DNA of 64,000 nt, taken from contig NZ_JYLB01000004.1 in the NCBI RefSeq assembly GCF_001042905.1, forward strand, positions 248,001-312,000. The letters are read 5' to 3'. The translations under genes were made by a program, and so were the position numbers. The stretch comes from Pseudomonas lini (GTDB lineage Bacteria > Pseudomonadota > Gammaproteobacteria > Pseudomonadales > Pseudomonadaceae). Position 1 is the stretch's first letter; the number at the start of each line of letters is the position of its first letter. Below the pieces are notes generated by a model. It had not been told where the DNA came from, did not search any database, and worked only from the letters and a program-made list of their open reading frames with translations. Positions 45,987 to 56,339 of this stretch are shown one piece after another.

Positions 45987-46979
45987 ATGAAGATTCTGGT
46001 CACCGGCGCAAGCGGCTTCATTGGCGGACGCTTTGCGCGTTTTGCCCTGGAGCAGGGCCTGGACGTGCGGGTCAACGGTCGCCGGGCCGAAAGTGTCGAG
46101 CATCTGGTGCGCCGTGGCGCCGAGTTCATTCAGGGCGACTTGAGCGACCCGCAACTGGCGCGCGACCTGTGTTCAGACGTTGACGCCGTGGTCCATTGCG
46201 CCGGCGCTGTCGGTTTGTGGGGGCGGTATCAGGACTTTCATCAAGGCAACGTCGAAGTCACCGAGAACGTGGTCGAGGCCTGTCTGAAACAGCGCGTTCG
46301 GCGCCTGGTGCATTTGTCGTCGCCGTCGATCTACTTCGATGGCCGCGATCACCTGGGGTTGACTGAAGAACAGGTGCCCAAGCGCTTCAAACATCCCTAT
46401 GCCGCGACCAAATACCTGGCCGAGCAAAAAGTCTTCGGTGCGCAGGAATTCGGCCTCGAAACCCTGGCCCTGCGCCCGCGTTTCGTGACGGGCGCCGGCG
46501 ACATGAGCATTTTCCCCAGGCTGCTGAAAATGCAGCGCAAAGGGCGGTTGGCGATTATCGGCAATGGCCTGAACAAGGTCGATTTCACCAGCGTGCAAAA
46601 CCTCAATGAAGCGTTGCTCAGCAGCTTGCTGGCCAGCGGTTCGGCCTTGGGCAAGGCCTACAACATCAGCAACGGAGCGCCGGTTCCGTTGTGGGATGTG
46701 GTCAATTACGTGATGCGCCAAATGGATGTCCCACAGGTTACCCGTTACCGTTCCTACGGTTTGGCCTACAGCCTTGCCGCGCTCAACGAGGGTGTGTGCA
46801 AGCTGTGGCCTGGTCGTCCCGAGCCGACACTGTCGCGGCTGGGCATGCAGGTCATGAACAAAAACTTCACCCTGGACATCAGTCGCGCACGGCATTATCT
46901 GGACTACGATCCGAAAGTCAGCCTCTGGACCGCCCTCGATGAATTCTGCGGCTGGTGGAAGGCTCAGGACATTCGCTGA
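45987..46979 (+). CDS. NAD(P)-dependent epimerase/dehydratase family protein
   Basis: A 330-residue extended SDR of the 3-beta-hydroxysteroid dehydrogenase-like group. Cofactor motif VTGASGFIGGRFARFAL at 5-21, VVHCAGAVGLWG near 70, YxxxK as YAATKYLAE near 140. The specific substrate is unknown. ATG 45987 (MKILVTGASG) follows GGAGCAATTC; the longer frame from 45945 is unlikely. Position downstream of argP matches PAO1 PA4361 from memory. Confidence 0.87.
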   Translation: MKILVTGASGFIGGRFARFALEQGLDVRVNGRRAESVEHLVRRGAEFIQGDLSDPQLARDLCSDVDAVVHCAGAVGLWGRYQDFHQGNVEVTENVVEACLKQRVRRLVHLSSPSIYFDGRDHLGLTEEQVPKRFKHPYAATKYLAEQKVFGAQEFGLETLALRPRFVTGAGDMSIFPRLLKMQRKGRLAIIGNGLNKVDFTSVQNLNEALLSSLLASGSALGKAYNISNGAPVPLWDVVNYVMRQMDVPQVTRYRSYGLAYSLAALNEGVCKLWPGRPEPTLSRLGMQVMNKNFTLDISRARHYLDYDPKVSLWTALDEFCGWWKAQDIR

Positions 46980-47095
46980 CACACAAGGGCGGCCCTGACT
47001 GAACCGAGTTCGGGGTTCAGGGTCAACCGGTGCGGCAGCGGGGGTTATACTTCGCCGCATCAAGCCATCACCGCGTTTTACAAAGGTTGACCCTA

Positions 47096-47962
47096 ATGCC
47101 CATGCGTAACGATGCCAACGACGACTTCGACGATGTCCCGAGCCTGCGCGCCAACAGTCTCGATGACGATGATTTTCCGACCACCGCTCGCACTTCCGTG
47201 CATTCGCGCACCACACCGGTGGTCAAGGTCAAAGGCCCGAGCACCGGCCCTCTGTGGGCATTGGTCGGCGCATTGTTCTTTGCCTTCGCCGGCCTTGCCT
47301 GGTGGAGTTTTCAGCAGATCTCGCTGATGGAACAGCAACTGGTGGCGACCCAGGAAAGTTTCGCGCGCATCAGTGAGGAAGCGGCGGGGCGCCTGCAGGA
47401 CATTTCCGGCAAGGTCGTGGCCAGCCAGTCCAACGTCAATACCGGCAGTGAAGCGTTGAAGCTGCAAATCAAACAGCTCGAAAGCAAACTCCAGGACCAG
47501 AGCAAGCAGCTGGAAAGCAAGCTTCAGGACCAGAGCAAACAGCAGCAAGGCGTACTGGGGCAGACCTCTGATCTGGATAAACGCCTGGCGCAAATGACCG
47601 CGCAAGCCACCGAACAACAAACCGCCAATGCTCAGTTGCAGGCCCAGGTCAAAGCCCTGAGCGGCGAACTGGCCGCGTTGAAGAACGCGCCGGACGATAC
47701 CAGCCAATTCGACGCCCAACTCAAAAGCCTGGGCGCTGACATCGTTGCGCTGAAGAAACAAGGCAATCCAAGCGCCGCTATCGAGCGCCTGGAGCAAGAC
47801 ATGATCGTACTCAAAAGCCAACAGGACAACCGCCCGGCCGCCACACCAGGTGGCACCAACACCGCCGAGTTCGACGCCTTCCGCGGCCAGGTCACCCGCA
47901 ACATCAACACCCTGCAGGCGCAGATCCAGAATCTGCAGCAACAGCTGCGCACCCGGCCTTAA
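47096..47962 (+). CDS. Membrane-anchored coiled-coil protein, 288 aa
   Basis: An acidic N-terminus (NDANDDFDDVPSLRANSLDD) is followed by one membrane helix (about 57-78, LWALVGALFFAFAGLAWWSF) and then a long heptad-rich coiled coil (about 85-288) projecting to the periplasm. Residues 127-146 contain a perfect 10-residue tandem repeat (KQLESKLQDQS twice). The family resembles what was once called a chromosome segregation ATPase (PA4360), but no ATPase motif is present. ATG 47096 follows AAAGGTTGACCC; ATG 47102 is also possible. Function unknown; a cell-envelope scaffold is a guess. Confidence 0.82.
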   Translation: MPMRNDANDDFDDVPSLRANSLDDDDFPTTARTSVHSRTTPVVKVKGPSTGPLWALVGALFFAFAGLAWWSFQQISLMEQQLVATQESFARISEEAAGRLQDISGKVVASQSNVNTGSEALKLQIKQLESKLQDQSKQLESKLQDQSKQQQGVLGQTSDLDKRLAQMTAQATEQQTANAQLQAQVKALSGELAALKNAPDDTSQFDAQLKSLGADIVALKKQGNPSAAIERLEQDMIVLKSQQDNRPAATPGGTNTAEFDAFRGQVTRNINTLQAQIQNLQQQLRTRP

Positions 47963-48018
47963 TAGTCCGATGCAGTGATGGGGCCTGTGGAGCAATGCCA
48001 GTCAGTTAAGCGCAATCC

Positions 48019-48182
48019 ATGTGGGAGCGGGCTTGCTCGCGAAGGCGGCGACACAGCAAACATTGATGTTGCCTGACTCACCGCTTTCGCGAGCAAGCCC
48101 GCTCCCACAGTAAATCTCCATTGGTCACAGATGTTGCATACGGCCGAGATCCAATGTGGGAGCGAGCCTGCTCGCGATTGCA
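48019..48182. repeat. REPIN plus lone arm, GTGGGAGCGGGCTTGCTCGC family
   Basis: Full inverted pair at 48019-48110 and a single forward arm at 48153-48182, between the coiled-coil gene and the converging MFS gene. Confidence 0.92.
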
Positions 48183-48197
48183 GGCGCCTCGGTCTTC

Positions 48198-49715
48198 CTA
48201 TCGAACCGTGTCCTCCCGCCCCCGCAACACTCTGTTCGGCATGGCAATCGCCGCTGCCAGCCCCAACAGCGACACCGCCGCGCTGACCATCAGCAAATGC
48301 CGGAAGGTCAGCAGCAGCTCAGTGCGCAGGGCGTTTTGTGCATCCCCCGGTGCGGCGTTCAAACCATCGAGCAAGACATTCCCCGAATGGCCCTCGGCAA
48401 TCAGCGATGAGCCGGCCAGATGCGCGAAACTCGAATCCTGCAACAACGCCAGCAGCAGCGCCGACATTAACGCCACACCCACCGCGCCACCCAGGGAACG
48501 GAACAGATTCGTCGTGCTGGTTGCGACGCCGATATCCCGTTGTTCCACCGAGTTTTGTGTACCCACCAACGATGTCGGGAACTGCATACCGCTGGCGATG
48601 CCGCTGAGCAACATGAACAGAGTGCTCAGCACAAACGCCTGAGGCGCACTGAACGCCATGCCGAGAATCGAGAACGGCATCAGCAGGGCACCAGTCAGGA
48701 TCATCGGTTTATAACGACCGCTCACCGAGGTCTGGCGTCCGGCGAAATACGCGCCTATCGGCAAACCCATGGCCAGCGGCAACAGATGCAGCGCAGCGCT
48801 GTCGGCCCCGGCGCCGGTGACGCTCTGGAAGCGAAGGGGCATCAGCACGATCAAGGAAATCGCCTGGAAACTGGTGAAGAAAATCGTGCACCAGCAAAGA
48901 ATCGCACTGCGGTTGGTGAACAAGTGCATCGGCAGCAACGGTTCCCGCGCCCGCCGTTCATGCCAGACGAACACGGCCAGCACCACCACCGCACAACCGA
49001 GCAAACCCGACACTTCGGTGCTGCGCCACGAATGGCCCTGGCCGACCTGAGTGATGCCCAGCAACAACGCCGTCAGGCCGATGATCATCAGCAAGGTGCC
49101 GAAGTAGTCGATGATCGGCTTGCGCTGCGGCACTGGCAAACCCACCAGCGTGCGGTGGGCTACCAGCCAGGCACCCAGGCCCAGTGGAATATTGATCAGG
49201 AACACCCAGCGCCAAGACAGGTATTCGGTCATGTAGCCACCGAGTACCGGGCCGGCCACGCTGGCCACCGCGTACATGCTGCTGAAGTAACCCTGATAGC
49301 GACCGCGTTCGCGGGGCGGAACGATGTCGCCGATGATCGCCTGGCTCACCGAAATCATCCCGCCGGCACCGATGCCCTGAAGGATCCGCGCCAGCACCAG
49401 TTGCTCCATGCTTTGCGCCATGCCGCAGAACAACGACGCCAGGGTGAACACCCCCATGCCGAACAGCATCAACTTGCGGCGGCCATACAGATCGCCGAGT
49501 TTGCCGTAGATCGGCACCGCCACGGTCATCGCCACCATGTACCCGGAAATCACCCAGGCCAGCAGGCTGACATCCTTGAATTGCGCGGAAATGGCCGGCA
49601 TCGACACGGCGACGATGGTCTGGTCCAGCGCGCCCAGAAAGATCGCCAGCATCAGGGCGATCAGCACGCTGCGAATGGCCGGTTTGGGCGTTTCAGGCTG
49701 GTTGAGATTGGTCAC
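48198..49715 (-). CDS. MFS drug-resistance transporter, DHA2 (EmrB/QacA) family
   Basis: A 505-residue proton-driven exporter with 14 predicted helices. Motif D1 is FLGALDQTIVAVSMPAI near residue 30; motif A is GKLGDLYGRRKLMLFG near 75; motif C is GPVLGGYMTEYLSWRW near 155. Substrates are probably hydrophobic drugs or aromatic compounds; the adjacent pobA/pobR suggests an aromatic, but no operon link is visible because 78 bases separate them and both have their own starts. Start ATG 49715 is preceded by TTTTACCCGTG, a weak ribosome site. Confidence 0.88.
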   Translation of the reverse strand: MTNLNQPETPKPAIRSVLIALMLAIFLGALDQTIVAVSMPAISAQFKDVSLLAWVISGYMVAMTVAVPIYGKLGDLYGRRKLMLFGMGVFTLASLFCGMAQSMEQLVLARILQGIGAGGMISVSQAIIGDIVPPRERGRYQGYFSSMYAVASVAGPVLGGYMTEYLSWRWVFLINIPLGLGAWLVAHRTLVGLPVPQRKPIIDYFGTLLMIIGLTALLLGITQVGQGHSWRSTEVSGLLGCAVVVLAVFVWHERRAREPLLPMHLFTNRSAILCWCTIFFTSFQAISLIVLMPLRFQSVTGAGADSAALHLLPLAMGLPIGAYFAGRQTSVSGRYKPMILTGALLMPFSILGMAFSAPQAFVLSTLFMLLSGIASGMQFPTSLVGTQNSVEQRDIGVATSTTNLFRSLGGAVGVALMSALLLALLQDSSFAHLAGSSLIAEGHSGNVLLDGLNAAPGDAQNALRTELLLTFRHLLMVSAAVSLLGLAAAIAMPNRVLRGREDTVR

Positions 49716-49793
49716 GGGTAAAACCTGCGGGCAGTAATGGACCCGCAGCAGCCAAGGCGAGCGGGATGCTCGCCAGTGTAAGTCGGTAGCAGG

Positions 49794-51140
<1,347 letters not shown>

Positions 51141-51166
51141 TTACCCTCGAGGCCTGGATTGAAGTG

Positions 51167-52078
51167 ATGAACAAGCCTGACCTGCCATCGATTCCGGTGT
51201 TCAAACTCTACGGTGAAAGCCTGGACTGGCCGACCCCTGACTTATTGCACTGTGAAACCATTTCCAAACGCAGCCGCGAACATCAATGGGAAATCAAACC
51301 CCACCGCCACGCCGATTTGTGTCAGTTACTCTTCGTTTTCAAAGGTCAGGCAGAGCTTGAAATCGAAGGCAAACGCTCACAATTGACCGAGCCGGCAATC
51401 CTGATTCTGCCGCCGTTATCGGTGCATGGTTATCGGTTTTCCGAGAACGTCGAAGGTTTCGTCGTCACGCTGGCCGCGCCGCTGATCGCCCACCTGCAAG
51501 CACAATTGGGCAATTCGGTGAACGCTCTAGCACAGGCCGAAAGCTACCCGGCGGGCAAGGACAGCGAGTACCTCAACAGCCTGTTTTCAGCGCTGCAAAG
51601 CGAATACACCGGCCATCAACCGGCGCGCGAAATGCTCATGCATTCGCTGGTCAGCGTGATCATGGTGTGGATCAGCCGTCAGGTGATTCAGCGCCAAACC
51701 GCCACCCAGCGTCCGCAGCGGGCCCGGGAATACCTCAATGGCTTTATTCAGCTGGTGGAAGAAACCTATCGCCAGCACGTCAAGGTCGAGGACCTGGCTC
51801 ATCGGCTGGGAATTTCCGTGTCCCACCTCAACGGCACGTGCCGTGAGCTGGCGGGGCAACCGGCGTTGCAGATCATGCACGAGCGTCAATTGCTGGAGGC
51901 CAAGCGCTTGCTGACCTACACCAGCATGACCATTTATGAAATGTCCGACGTGTTGGGGTTTTCCGATCCGACCAACTTCACACGCCTGTTCAGGCGTCGC
52001 GTGGGGATTTCACCGAAGGCCTTTCGCGACCGTTTGAAGGCCGATCAGGACCATGCCGATCAGGACAACGAGGCCTGA
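51167..52078 (+). CDS. pobR: AraC-family regulator PobR
   Basis: A 303-residue regulator. The N-terminal cupin-like domain (about 20-150; HQWEIKPHRHADLCQLLFVF) binds the effector, and the C-terminal double helix-turn-helix (about 200-290; HVKVEDLAHRLGISVSHLNG and TSMTIYEMSDVLGFSDPTNFTRLF) binds DNA. The divergent pairing with pobA indicates activation of pobA by 4-hydroxybenzoate. ATG 51167 (MNKPDLPSIPVFKLYGES) is chosen over the open frame from 51026, which lacks a ribosome site. Confidence 0.9.
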   Translation: MNKPDLPSIPVFKLYGESLDWPTPDLLHCETISKRSREHQWEIKPHRHADLCQLLFVFKGQAELEIEGKRSQLTEPAILILPPLSVHGYRFSENVEGFVVTLAAPLIAHLQAQLGNSVNALAQAESYPAGKDSEYLNSLFSALQSEYTGHQPAREMLMHSLVSVIMVWISRQVIQRQTATQRPQRAREYLNGFIQLVEETYRQHVKVEDLAHRLGISVSHLNGTCRELAGQPALQIMHERQLLEAKRLLTYTSMTIYEMSDVLGFSDPTNFTRLFRRRVGISPKAFRDRLKADQDHADQDNEA

Positions 52079-52099
52079 CCCCTCGCCACAGGGTGTTCG

Positions 52100-52276
52100 T
52101 TACCGGAGGGCATTGAGGGTCGCGTTGTGGGGAATGCAGCGTTCGAAGTTGCAGCTCGCGTATTCGCGGGGCACTTGTCGCAACTGCTCGACACGCCAGG
52201 CGGCCGTGCCATACAGCGCCAGCGTCGCCGCGCAAGTGATGAAAATGGCGAGGTATCTTTTTGTTTTGATGTTCAT
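52100..52276 (-). CDS. Small membrane or secreted hypothetical protein, 58 aa
   Basis: Reads MNIKTKRYLAIFITCAATLA and ends in ASCNFERCIPHNATLNALR-type residues with two cysteines (ASC and ERC). An N-terminal positive patch plus a hydrophobic helix (8-25) suggests a signal anchor. AGAGGTCAACGCC precedes the ATG at 52276. It converges with pobR and stands alone. Family unknown; the two Cys could form a disulphide. Confidence 0.6.
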   Translation of the reverse strand: MNIKTKRYLAIFITCAATLALYGTAAWRVEQLRQVPREYASCNFERCIPHNATLNALR

Positions 52277-52341
52277 GGCGTTGACCTCTGAACGAATACC
52301 TTCCGGTACTGCTTTGAGCATAGGTCAGCGCGGGTGAGTTG

Positions 52342-52432
52342 TGTAGGAGCTGCCGAAGGCTGCGATCTTTTGATCTTAATCTTCTCGGCGCCGTTGAAGA
52401 TCAAAAGATCGCAGCCTTCGGCAGCTCCTACA
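52342..52432. repeat. REP pair, GTAGGAGCTGCCGAAGG family
   Basis: Two inverted arms of about 35 bases with a short spacer (TCTTCTCGGCGCCGTTG), between the small gene and the LysR gene on the same strand. Confidence 0.93.
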
Positions 52433-52468
52433 GAGTAATGCATTCCAAATCCAGGAGTTGGCGAAGCT

Positions 52469-53374
52469 TTAAAGCCCGATATCCCACTCCGGTTCTTCGG
52501 GAAATCTGAGCACCAAAAAATCCAGCATGCTGCGCAACGCCGCCGGCATGTGCTTGCGTGAGGCATACACCGCATAAATGTTCATCTGCCGAGGCTCGGC
52601 CTGGGGCAGCAGGCGGATCAGTTCACCGCTGTGGATATGCACTCCCGCCTGATAGCTGGGCAGCATCGCCACGCCGGCGCCGGCCATCGTCGCGCGCAAC
52701 AGCGTGCTGGCTTCGTTGGCGCTGATATTGCCCTGCACCGGCACCGAAACAGGCTCTCCGTCCTGTTCGAAATGCCAGAGGCTTTTGCCGAAGTAGGAGT
52801 GGGTCAGGCAGTTGTGCAGGCTGAGGTCCTCGACCCGTTGCGGTGTCGGGTGCTCGCGCAGGTAAGCGGGGGAGGCGCAGATCACTGAGCGGCAGACCGT
52901 CAGCCGCCGGGCGATCAGGTTCGGGTCCAGGTCGTTGCTGGTGCGGATAGCCAGGTCGATGCGTTCGTCCACCAGGTTCACCGTGCGGTCGAGCATTTGC
53001 ATATCGATGCTGACGCCGGGGTAACGTTTGACGTAGGCCGCCATGGCGTCCGCCAGTTGCGCTTGGCCGAATGAGGTGCTGACGCTGATCCGCAACAGGC
53101 CTCGCGGTGCGTCGTCCGGTTCGCTGACGGCGGCCTGCATGTCGGTGGACCAATCGAGCATCTGCCGACAGCGAGGCAGGATCTCACTGCCGGCGGCGGT
53201 CAGACTCAATTTGCGCGTAGTGCGGTGCATCAGGCGCGCGCCGACCCAGTCTTCCAGTTCCGCCAGATAGCGTGAAACCACCGGCCGTGACAGGTCCAGG
53301 TGATCGGCTGCAGCCGATTGGCTGCCCAGGTCCACCACCGTAACGAACACCCGCATTGCTTGTAGACGATCCAT
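52469..53374 (-). CDS. LysR-family transcriptional regulator
   Basis: A 301-residue LysR regulator of the CrgA-like type. The DNA-binding domain is RLQAMRVFVTVVDLGSQSAAADHLDLSRPVVSRYLAELE (3-42); the effector-binding domain spans about 90-295. It diverges from the MBL-fold gene over 114 bases and so probably controls that gene and the following NAD(P)-binding gene. Effector unknown. Confidence 0.9.
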   Translation of the reverse strand: MDRLQAMRVFVTVVDLGSQSAAADHLDLSRPVVSRYLAELEDWVGARLMHRTTRKLSLTAAGSEILPRCRQMLDWSTDMQAAVSEPDDAPRGLLRISVSTSFGQAQLADAMAAYVKRYPGVSIDMQMLDRTVNLVDERIDLAIRTSNDLDPNLIARRLTVCRSVICASPAYLREHPTPQRVEDLSLHNCLTHSYFGKSLWHFEQDGEPVSVPVQGNISANEASTLLRATMAGAGVAMLPSYQAGVHIHSGELIRLLPQAEPRQMNIYAVYASRKHMPAALRSMLDFLVLRFPEEPEWDIGL

Positions 53375-53488
53375 GATTTGCCCGCTTTCAGAAACAAACT
53401 ATGTTCAAGCATCGCATTTTTTGTATCGAACCAGGCAACTAAGCTCTGTCCCATCGCCAAACACGGCATTCGGACAACGGAGCAACAG

Positions 53489-54370
53489 ATGATCGGCTTC
53501 ACTTCAATCAAACGCATTCTTCTGGCAACCGCCACGCTCGGCTTCGCGGCCCATGCCGCTGCGGCGTCCACCCTGACGCTGGACGTCTACAACCCAGGCA
53601 CCAACGCGATCTTCCCGGTGACCTCGGTGCTGGTCAGCGGCGAGAAAGAAGCGATTCTGGTGGACGCGCAATTCGGCAAAGCCCAGGCCGAACAGGTGGT
53701 GGAAAAAATTCGCGCCAGCGGCAAGCAACTGACCACCATCTACATCAGCCACGGTGACCCGGATTACTACTTCGGTCTCGACACCGTCACCCAAGCGTTC
53801 CCGAAAGCCAAGGTGCTGGCCTCGCAACCGACGGTTGATCACATCAAAAAAACCGTCGACGGCAAACTGGCATTCTGGGGCCCGAAAATGGGCGCTGACG
53901 TACCGAACAAAACCATCGTGCCGCAGGTGCTCAAGGGCGACAGCCTGATGCTGGAAGGGCAAAAATTGCAGGTGATCGGCCTGGACGGCAAGCAGCCTGA
54001 TCGCAGCTTTGTGTGGATCCCGTCGATCAAGGCTGTGGTCGGTGGCGTGGTGGTCGCGGAAAACATTCACGTGTGGATGGCCGACACCCAGACCCCGCAA
54101 TCCCATGCCGATTGGCTGACGACGTTGCAGGCGATCGAAGCGCTGAAGCCGAAAACCATCGTACCGGGTCACTACCTTGGTGAGAGCGCTCGCTCTCTGG
54201 CGGCGGTGCAGTTCACTGCCGGTTACATCAAGGCTTTCGACGAAGAAACCGCCAAGGCGAAAGACGCTGCCGAACTGATCGCGGCAATGAAAAAACGCTA
54301 CCCGACCCTGGGCGAAGAAAGCTCGCTGGAGCTGAGCGCCAAAGTCGCCAAGGGCGAGATGAAGTGGTAA
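53489..54370 (+). CDS. Periplasmic metallo-beta-lactamase-fold hydrolase with altered metal motif
   Basis: A 293-residue protein with a signal peptide (1-25, ending AAHAAAA). MBL-fold landmarks: VLVSGEKEAILVDAQFGKAQ, then the metal motif region and PGHYLGES near 225. The canonical HxHxDH reads H88-G-D90-P-D92-Y93, so the second and last His are replaced. Zinc binding may be changed or lost. ATG 53489 follows ACGGAGCAACAG. It is divergent from a LysR gene and upstream of an NAD(P)-binding protein gene across a REPIN. Substrate unknown. Confidence 0.85.
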   Translation: MIGFTSIKRILLATATLGFAAHAAAASTLTLDVYNPGTNAIFPVTSVLVSGEKEAILVDAQFGKAQAEQVVEKIRASGKQLTTIYISHGDPDYYFGLDTVTQAFPKAKVLASQPTVDHIKKTVDGKLAFWGPKMGADVPNKTIVPQVLKGDSLMLEGQKLQVIGLDGKQPDRSFVWIPSIKAVVGGVVVAENIHVWMADTQTPQSHADWLTTLQAIEALKPKTIVPGHYLGESARSLAAVQFTAGYIKAFDEETAKAKDAAELIAAMKKRYPTLGEESSLELSAKVAKGEMKW

Positions 54371-54404
54371 TCCGCTGAGCAGTGGAGAGGAGGATGACGA
54401 AAAT

Positions 54405-54499
54405 CCTGTGGGAGCGTGGCTTGCCCGCGAAGAAGGCACCGCGGTTTTTCAGGGATTACGCGTCATCGTTCTTCGCGGGCAAGCCACGCTCCCACAGGT
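54405..54499. repeat. REPIN, GTGGGAGCGTGGCTTGCCCG variant
   Basis: Two inverted arms (CCTGTGGGAGCGTGGCTTGC and complement) around a 35-base spacer, between the MBL-fold gene and the NAD(P)-binding gene. Confidence 0.92.
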
Positions 54500-54561
54500 T
54501 CTGCGTCGCCCGATGCCGCACAACTCAATACAGATTCACCCAAGCCAACTGGAGAAACGTC

Positions 54562-55176
54562 ATGAGCAACATCGCAATCATCGGTGCCACCGGTCGTGCC
54601 GGTAGCCAACTGTTGGAAGAGGCCTTGCGTCGCGGTCACAGCGTCACCGCCATCGCTCGCGACACTTCGAAAATCACCCCGCGTGCCGATGTCGTGAGCA
54701 AAAACGTCGATGTGCTCGACGCCGCAGCATTGCAAGCCGCCGTGGCCGGGCACGATGCGGTGATCAGCGCTGCGCATTTCTCCACCATCCCTGCCAGCGC
54801 GATTATCGAGCCGGTGAAGAGGGCTGGGGTAAAACGGCTGCTGGTGGTCGGCGGTGCCGGTTCGCTGTTGCTGCCGGACGGCTCACGGGTGATCGACAGC
54901 GAAGGCTTCCCCGAGGAATACAAGGCCGAGGCCAGCGCCGGTGCCGCGTTCCTGAATACCTTGCGTCAGGAAAAGGACCTGGACTGGACCTTCCTGTCGC
55001 CGTCGGCGGAGTTCGTCGAAGGTGAGCGCACCAGCTCGTTTCGGGTTGGCAAGGATGACTTGCTGGTGAGTGCCGAAGGCCGTAGCTGGATTACCTTTGC
55101 TGACTTCGCGATTGCGCTGATCGATGAAGTGGAAACACCGAAGCATTCCCGCCAGCGGTTTACTGTCGGGTATTGA
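54562..55176 (+). CDS. NAD(P)-binding oxidoreductase (NmrA/YwnB-like atypical SDR)
   Basis: A 204-residue single-domain Rossmann protein. Glycine motif IIGATGRAGSQLLEEAL (5-21), RGHSVTAIARD, VISAAHFS, and LLVVGGAGSLLL near 97. It lacks a catalytic Tyr-x3-Lys and fits the NAD(P)H-binding flavin-reductase-like or NmrA-like group. GGAG lies seven bases upstream of ATG 54562. Likely part of the LysR-controlled set with the MBL-fold gene. Function unproven. Confidence 0.85.
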   Translation: MSNIAIIGATGRAGSQLLEEALRRGHSVTAIARDTSKITPRADVVSKNVDVLDAAALQAAVAGHDAVISAAHFSTIPASAIIEPVKRAGVKRLLVVGGAGSLLLPDGSRVIDSEGFPEEYKAEASAGAAFLNTLRQEKDLDWTFLSPSAEFVEGERTSSFRVGKDDLLVSAEGRSWITFADFAIALIDEVETPKHSRQRFTVGY

Positions 55177-55183
55177 TCGTCTG

Positions 55184-55294
55184 ATCGTTCCCACGCTCTG
55201 CGTGGGAATGCCTCAACGGACGCTCCGCGTTCGGCTTTGGAAGGGACGCGGAGCGTCCCGGGCTGCATTCCCACGCGGAGCGTGGGAACGATCA
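55184..55294. repeat. 111-bp compound palindrome, GATCGTTCCCACGCTCTGCG family, copy 2
   Basis: Nearly identical to the copy at 30449-30560. Outer arms GATCGTTCCCACGCTCTGCG and complement, inner arms GGACGCTCCGCGTTC / ACGCGGAGCGTCC. It lies between converging genes and ends 4 bases from the LysR stop. Confidence 0.92.
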
Positions 55295-55298
55295 TCTC

Positions 55299-56180
55299 TT
55301 AGCGGCTCTGCGCCTGCTCCACCAACCACCCCATCAATTCACGCAACTTCGGCGAAGGTTCCGGTTTCTCGGGGAACACCAGGTAATACGCCAACCCGGT
55401 TTTCACCTTCAAGTCAAAGGGCATGACCAGCCGTCCGGCACTCAGGTCATCGCCGATCAACGACCAATCGCCAATCGCTACACCTGTCCCCTGGGACGCC
55501 ATCGACATCGCCAGGTCCAGGGTTTCGAAATGCTGACCTTTGCCGACATTGCTCAGCCGAATATCCGCAGCCTTCAGCCAGGCGTTCCAGTCCCGTTCAT
55601 CGCGGGTGGGGTGCAGCAACAAGTGTTGCTGCAGGTCGGCCGGGGTCTGCAAAGCCATCGGCCCTTCAAGCATCGGTTGGGAACACACGGGCGTCAGTTG
55701 CTCATCGAACAGATGCCGGGAGGCCAGTGAGCTGTCCGGCGGCGGGCCATACATCACCGCCGCGTCGAACTGCTCGCGATGAAAATCCACGCCGTGTTTC
55801 ACCGTGGTGGTCAATTCCACCGGCACGTCCGGGCGTTCCTTTTGCCACTGCAACAGGCGTGGCAACAGCCACCGCATCACGCAGGTCGGGGCTTTCAGTT
55901 GCAGGGTTTCGCGCTTCTCGCCGATCTGCTCCACCGCCTCGTCGATCAGGCCGAAAATCTGCTGCACCCGTGGCAGCCATTCCCGTCCTTCGGCGGTCAG
56001 GCTCAAGCCTCGCGCCTGGCGAATGAACAGCTCATAACCCAGATGATCTTCCAGCCCGGCGATCTGCCGGCTCACCGCGCCTTGGGTGATGTGCAGCTGT
56101 TCGGCGGCCCGGGTGAAGTTGCAGCACTGCGCGGTGATCAGAAAAGTGTGCAGCGCCGGCAGGGGAGGCAATCGTTTCAT
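55299..56180 (-). CDS. LysR-family regulator, GcvA-like
   Basis: A 293-residue regulator. DNA-binding domain LPALHTFLITAQCCNFTRAAEQLHITQGAVSRQI (6-39), with the PPLPALHTF opening typical of GcvA-type LysR proteins. It diverges from the thiamine-diphosphate decarboxylase gene across 159 bases, which marks it as the likely regulator of the decarboxylase/aldehyde dehydrogenase pair. Effector unknown. Confidence 0.9.
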   Translation of the reverse strand: MKRLPPLPALHTFLITAQCCNFTRAAEQLHITQGAVSRQIAGLEDHLGYELFIRQARGLSLTAEGREWLPRVQQIFGLIDEAVEQIGEKRETLQLKAPTCVMRWLLPRLLQWQKERPDVPVELTTTVKHGVDFHREQFDAAVMYGPPPDSSLASRHLFDEQLTPVCSQPMLEGPMALQTPADLQQHLLLHPTRDERDWNAWLKAADIRLSNVGKGQHFETLDLAMSMASQGTGVAIGDWSLIGDDLSAGRLVMPFDLKVKTGLAYYLVFPEKPEPSPKLRELMGWLVEQAQSR

Positions 56181-56339
56181 TGGGATCCAAGGTATGACGT
56201 GAAGACATGGCTAGTATGACTTTTTATCCATTGTTGCGGCTACGCGTCGCCCGTTCCAATGAGGCCATCCCTGGACCTGCCAACCCATCATAAACACTGC
56301 GCAGGCCCGGCGTCTCAAACGAACAAAAAGGGCAAAGAC

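Noticed and set aside
46996..47024. Terminator after the epimerase gene
   Set aside because: A short imperfect stem (TGAACC/GGTTCA) without a T run; too weak to call.
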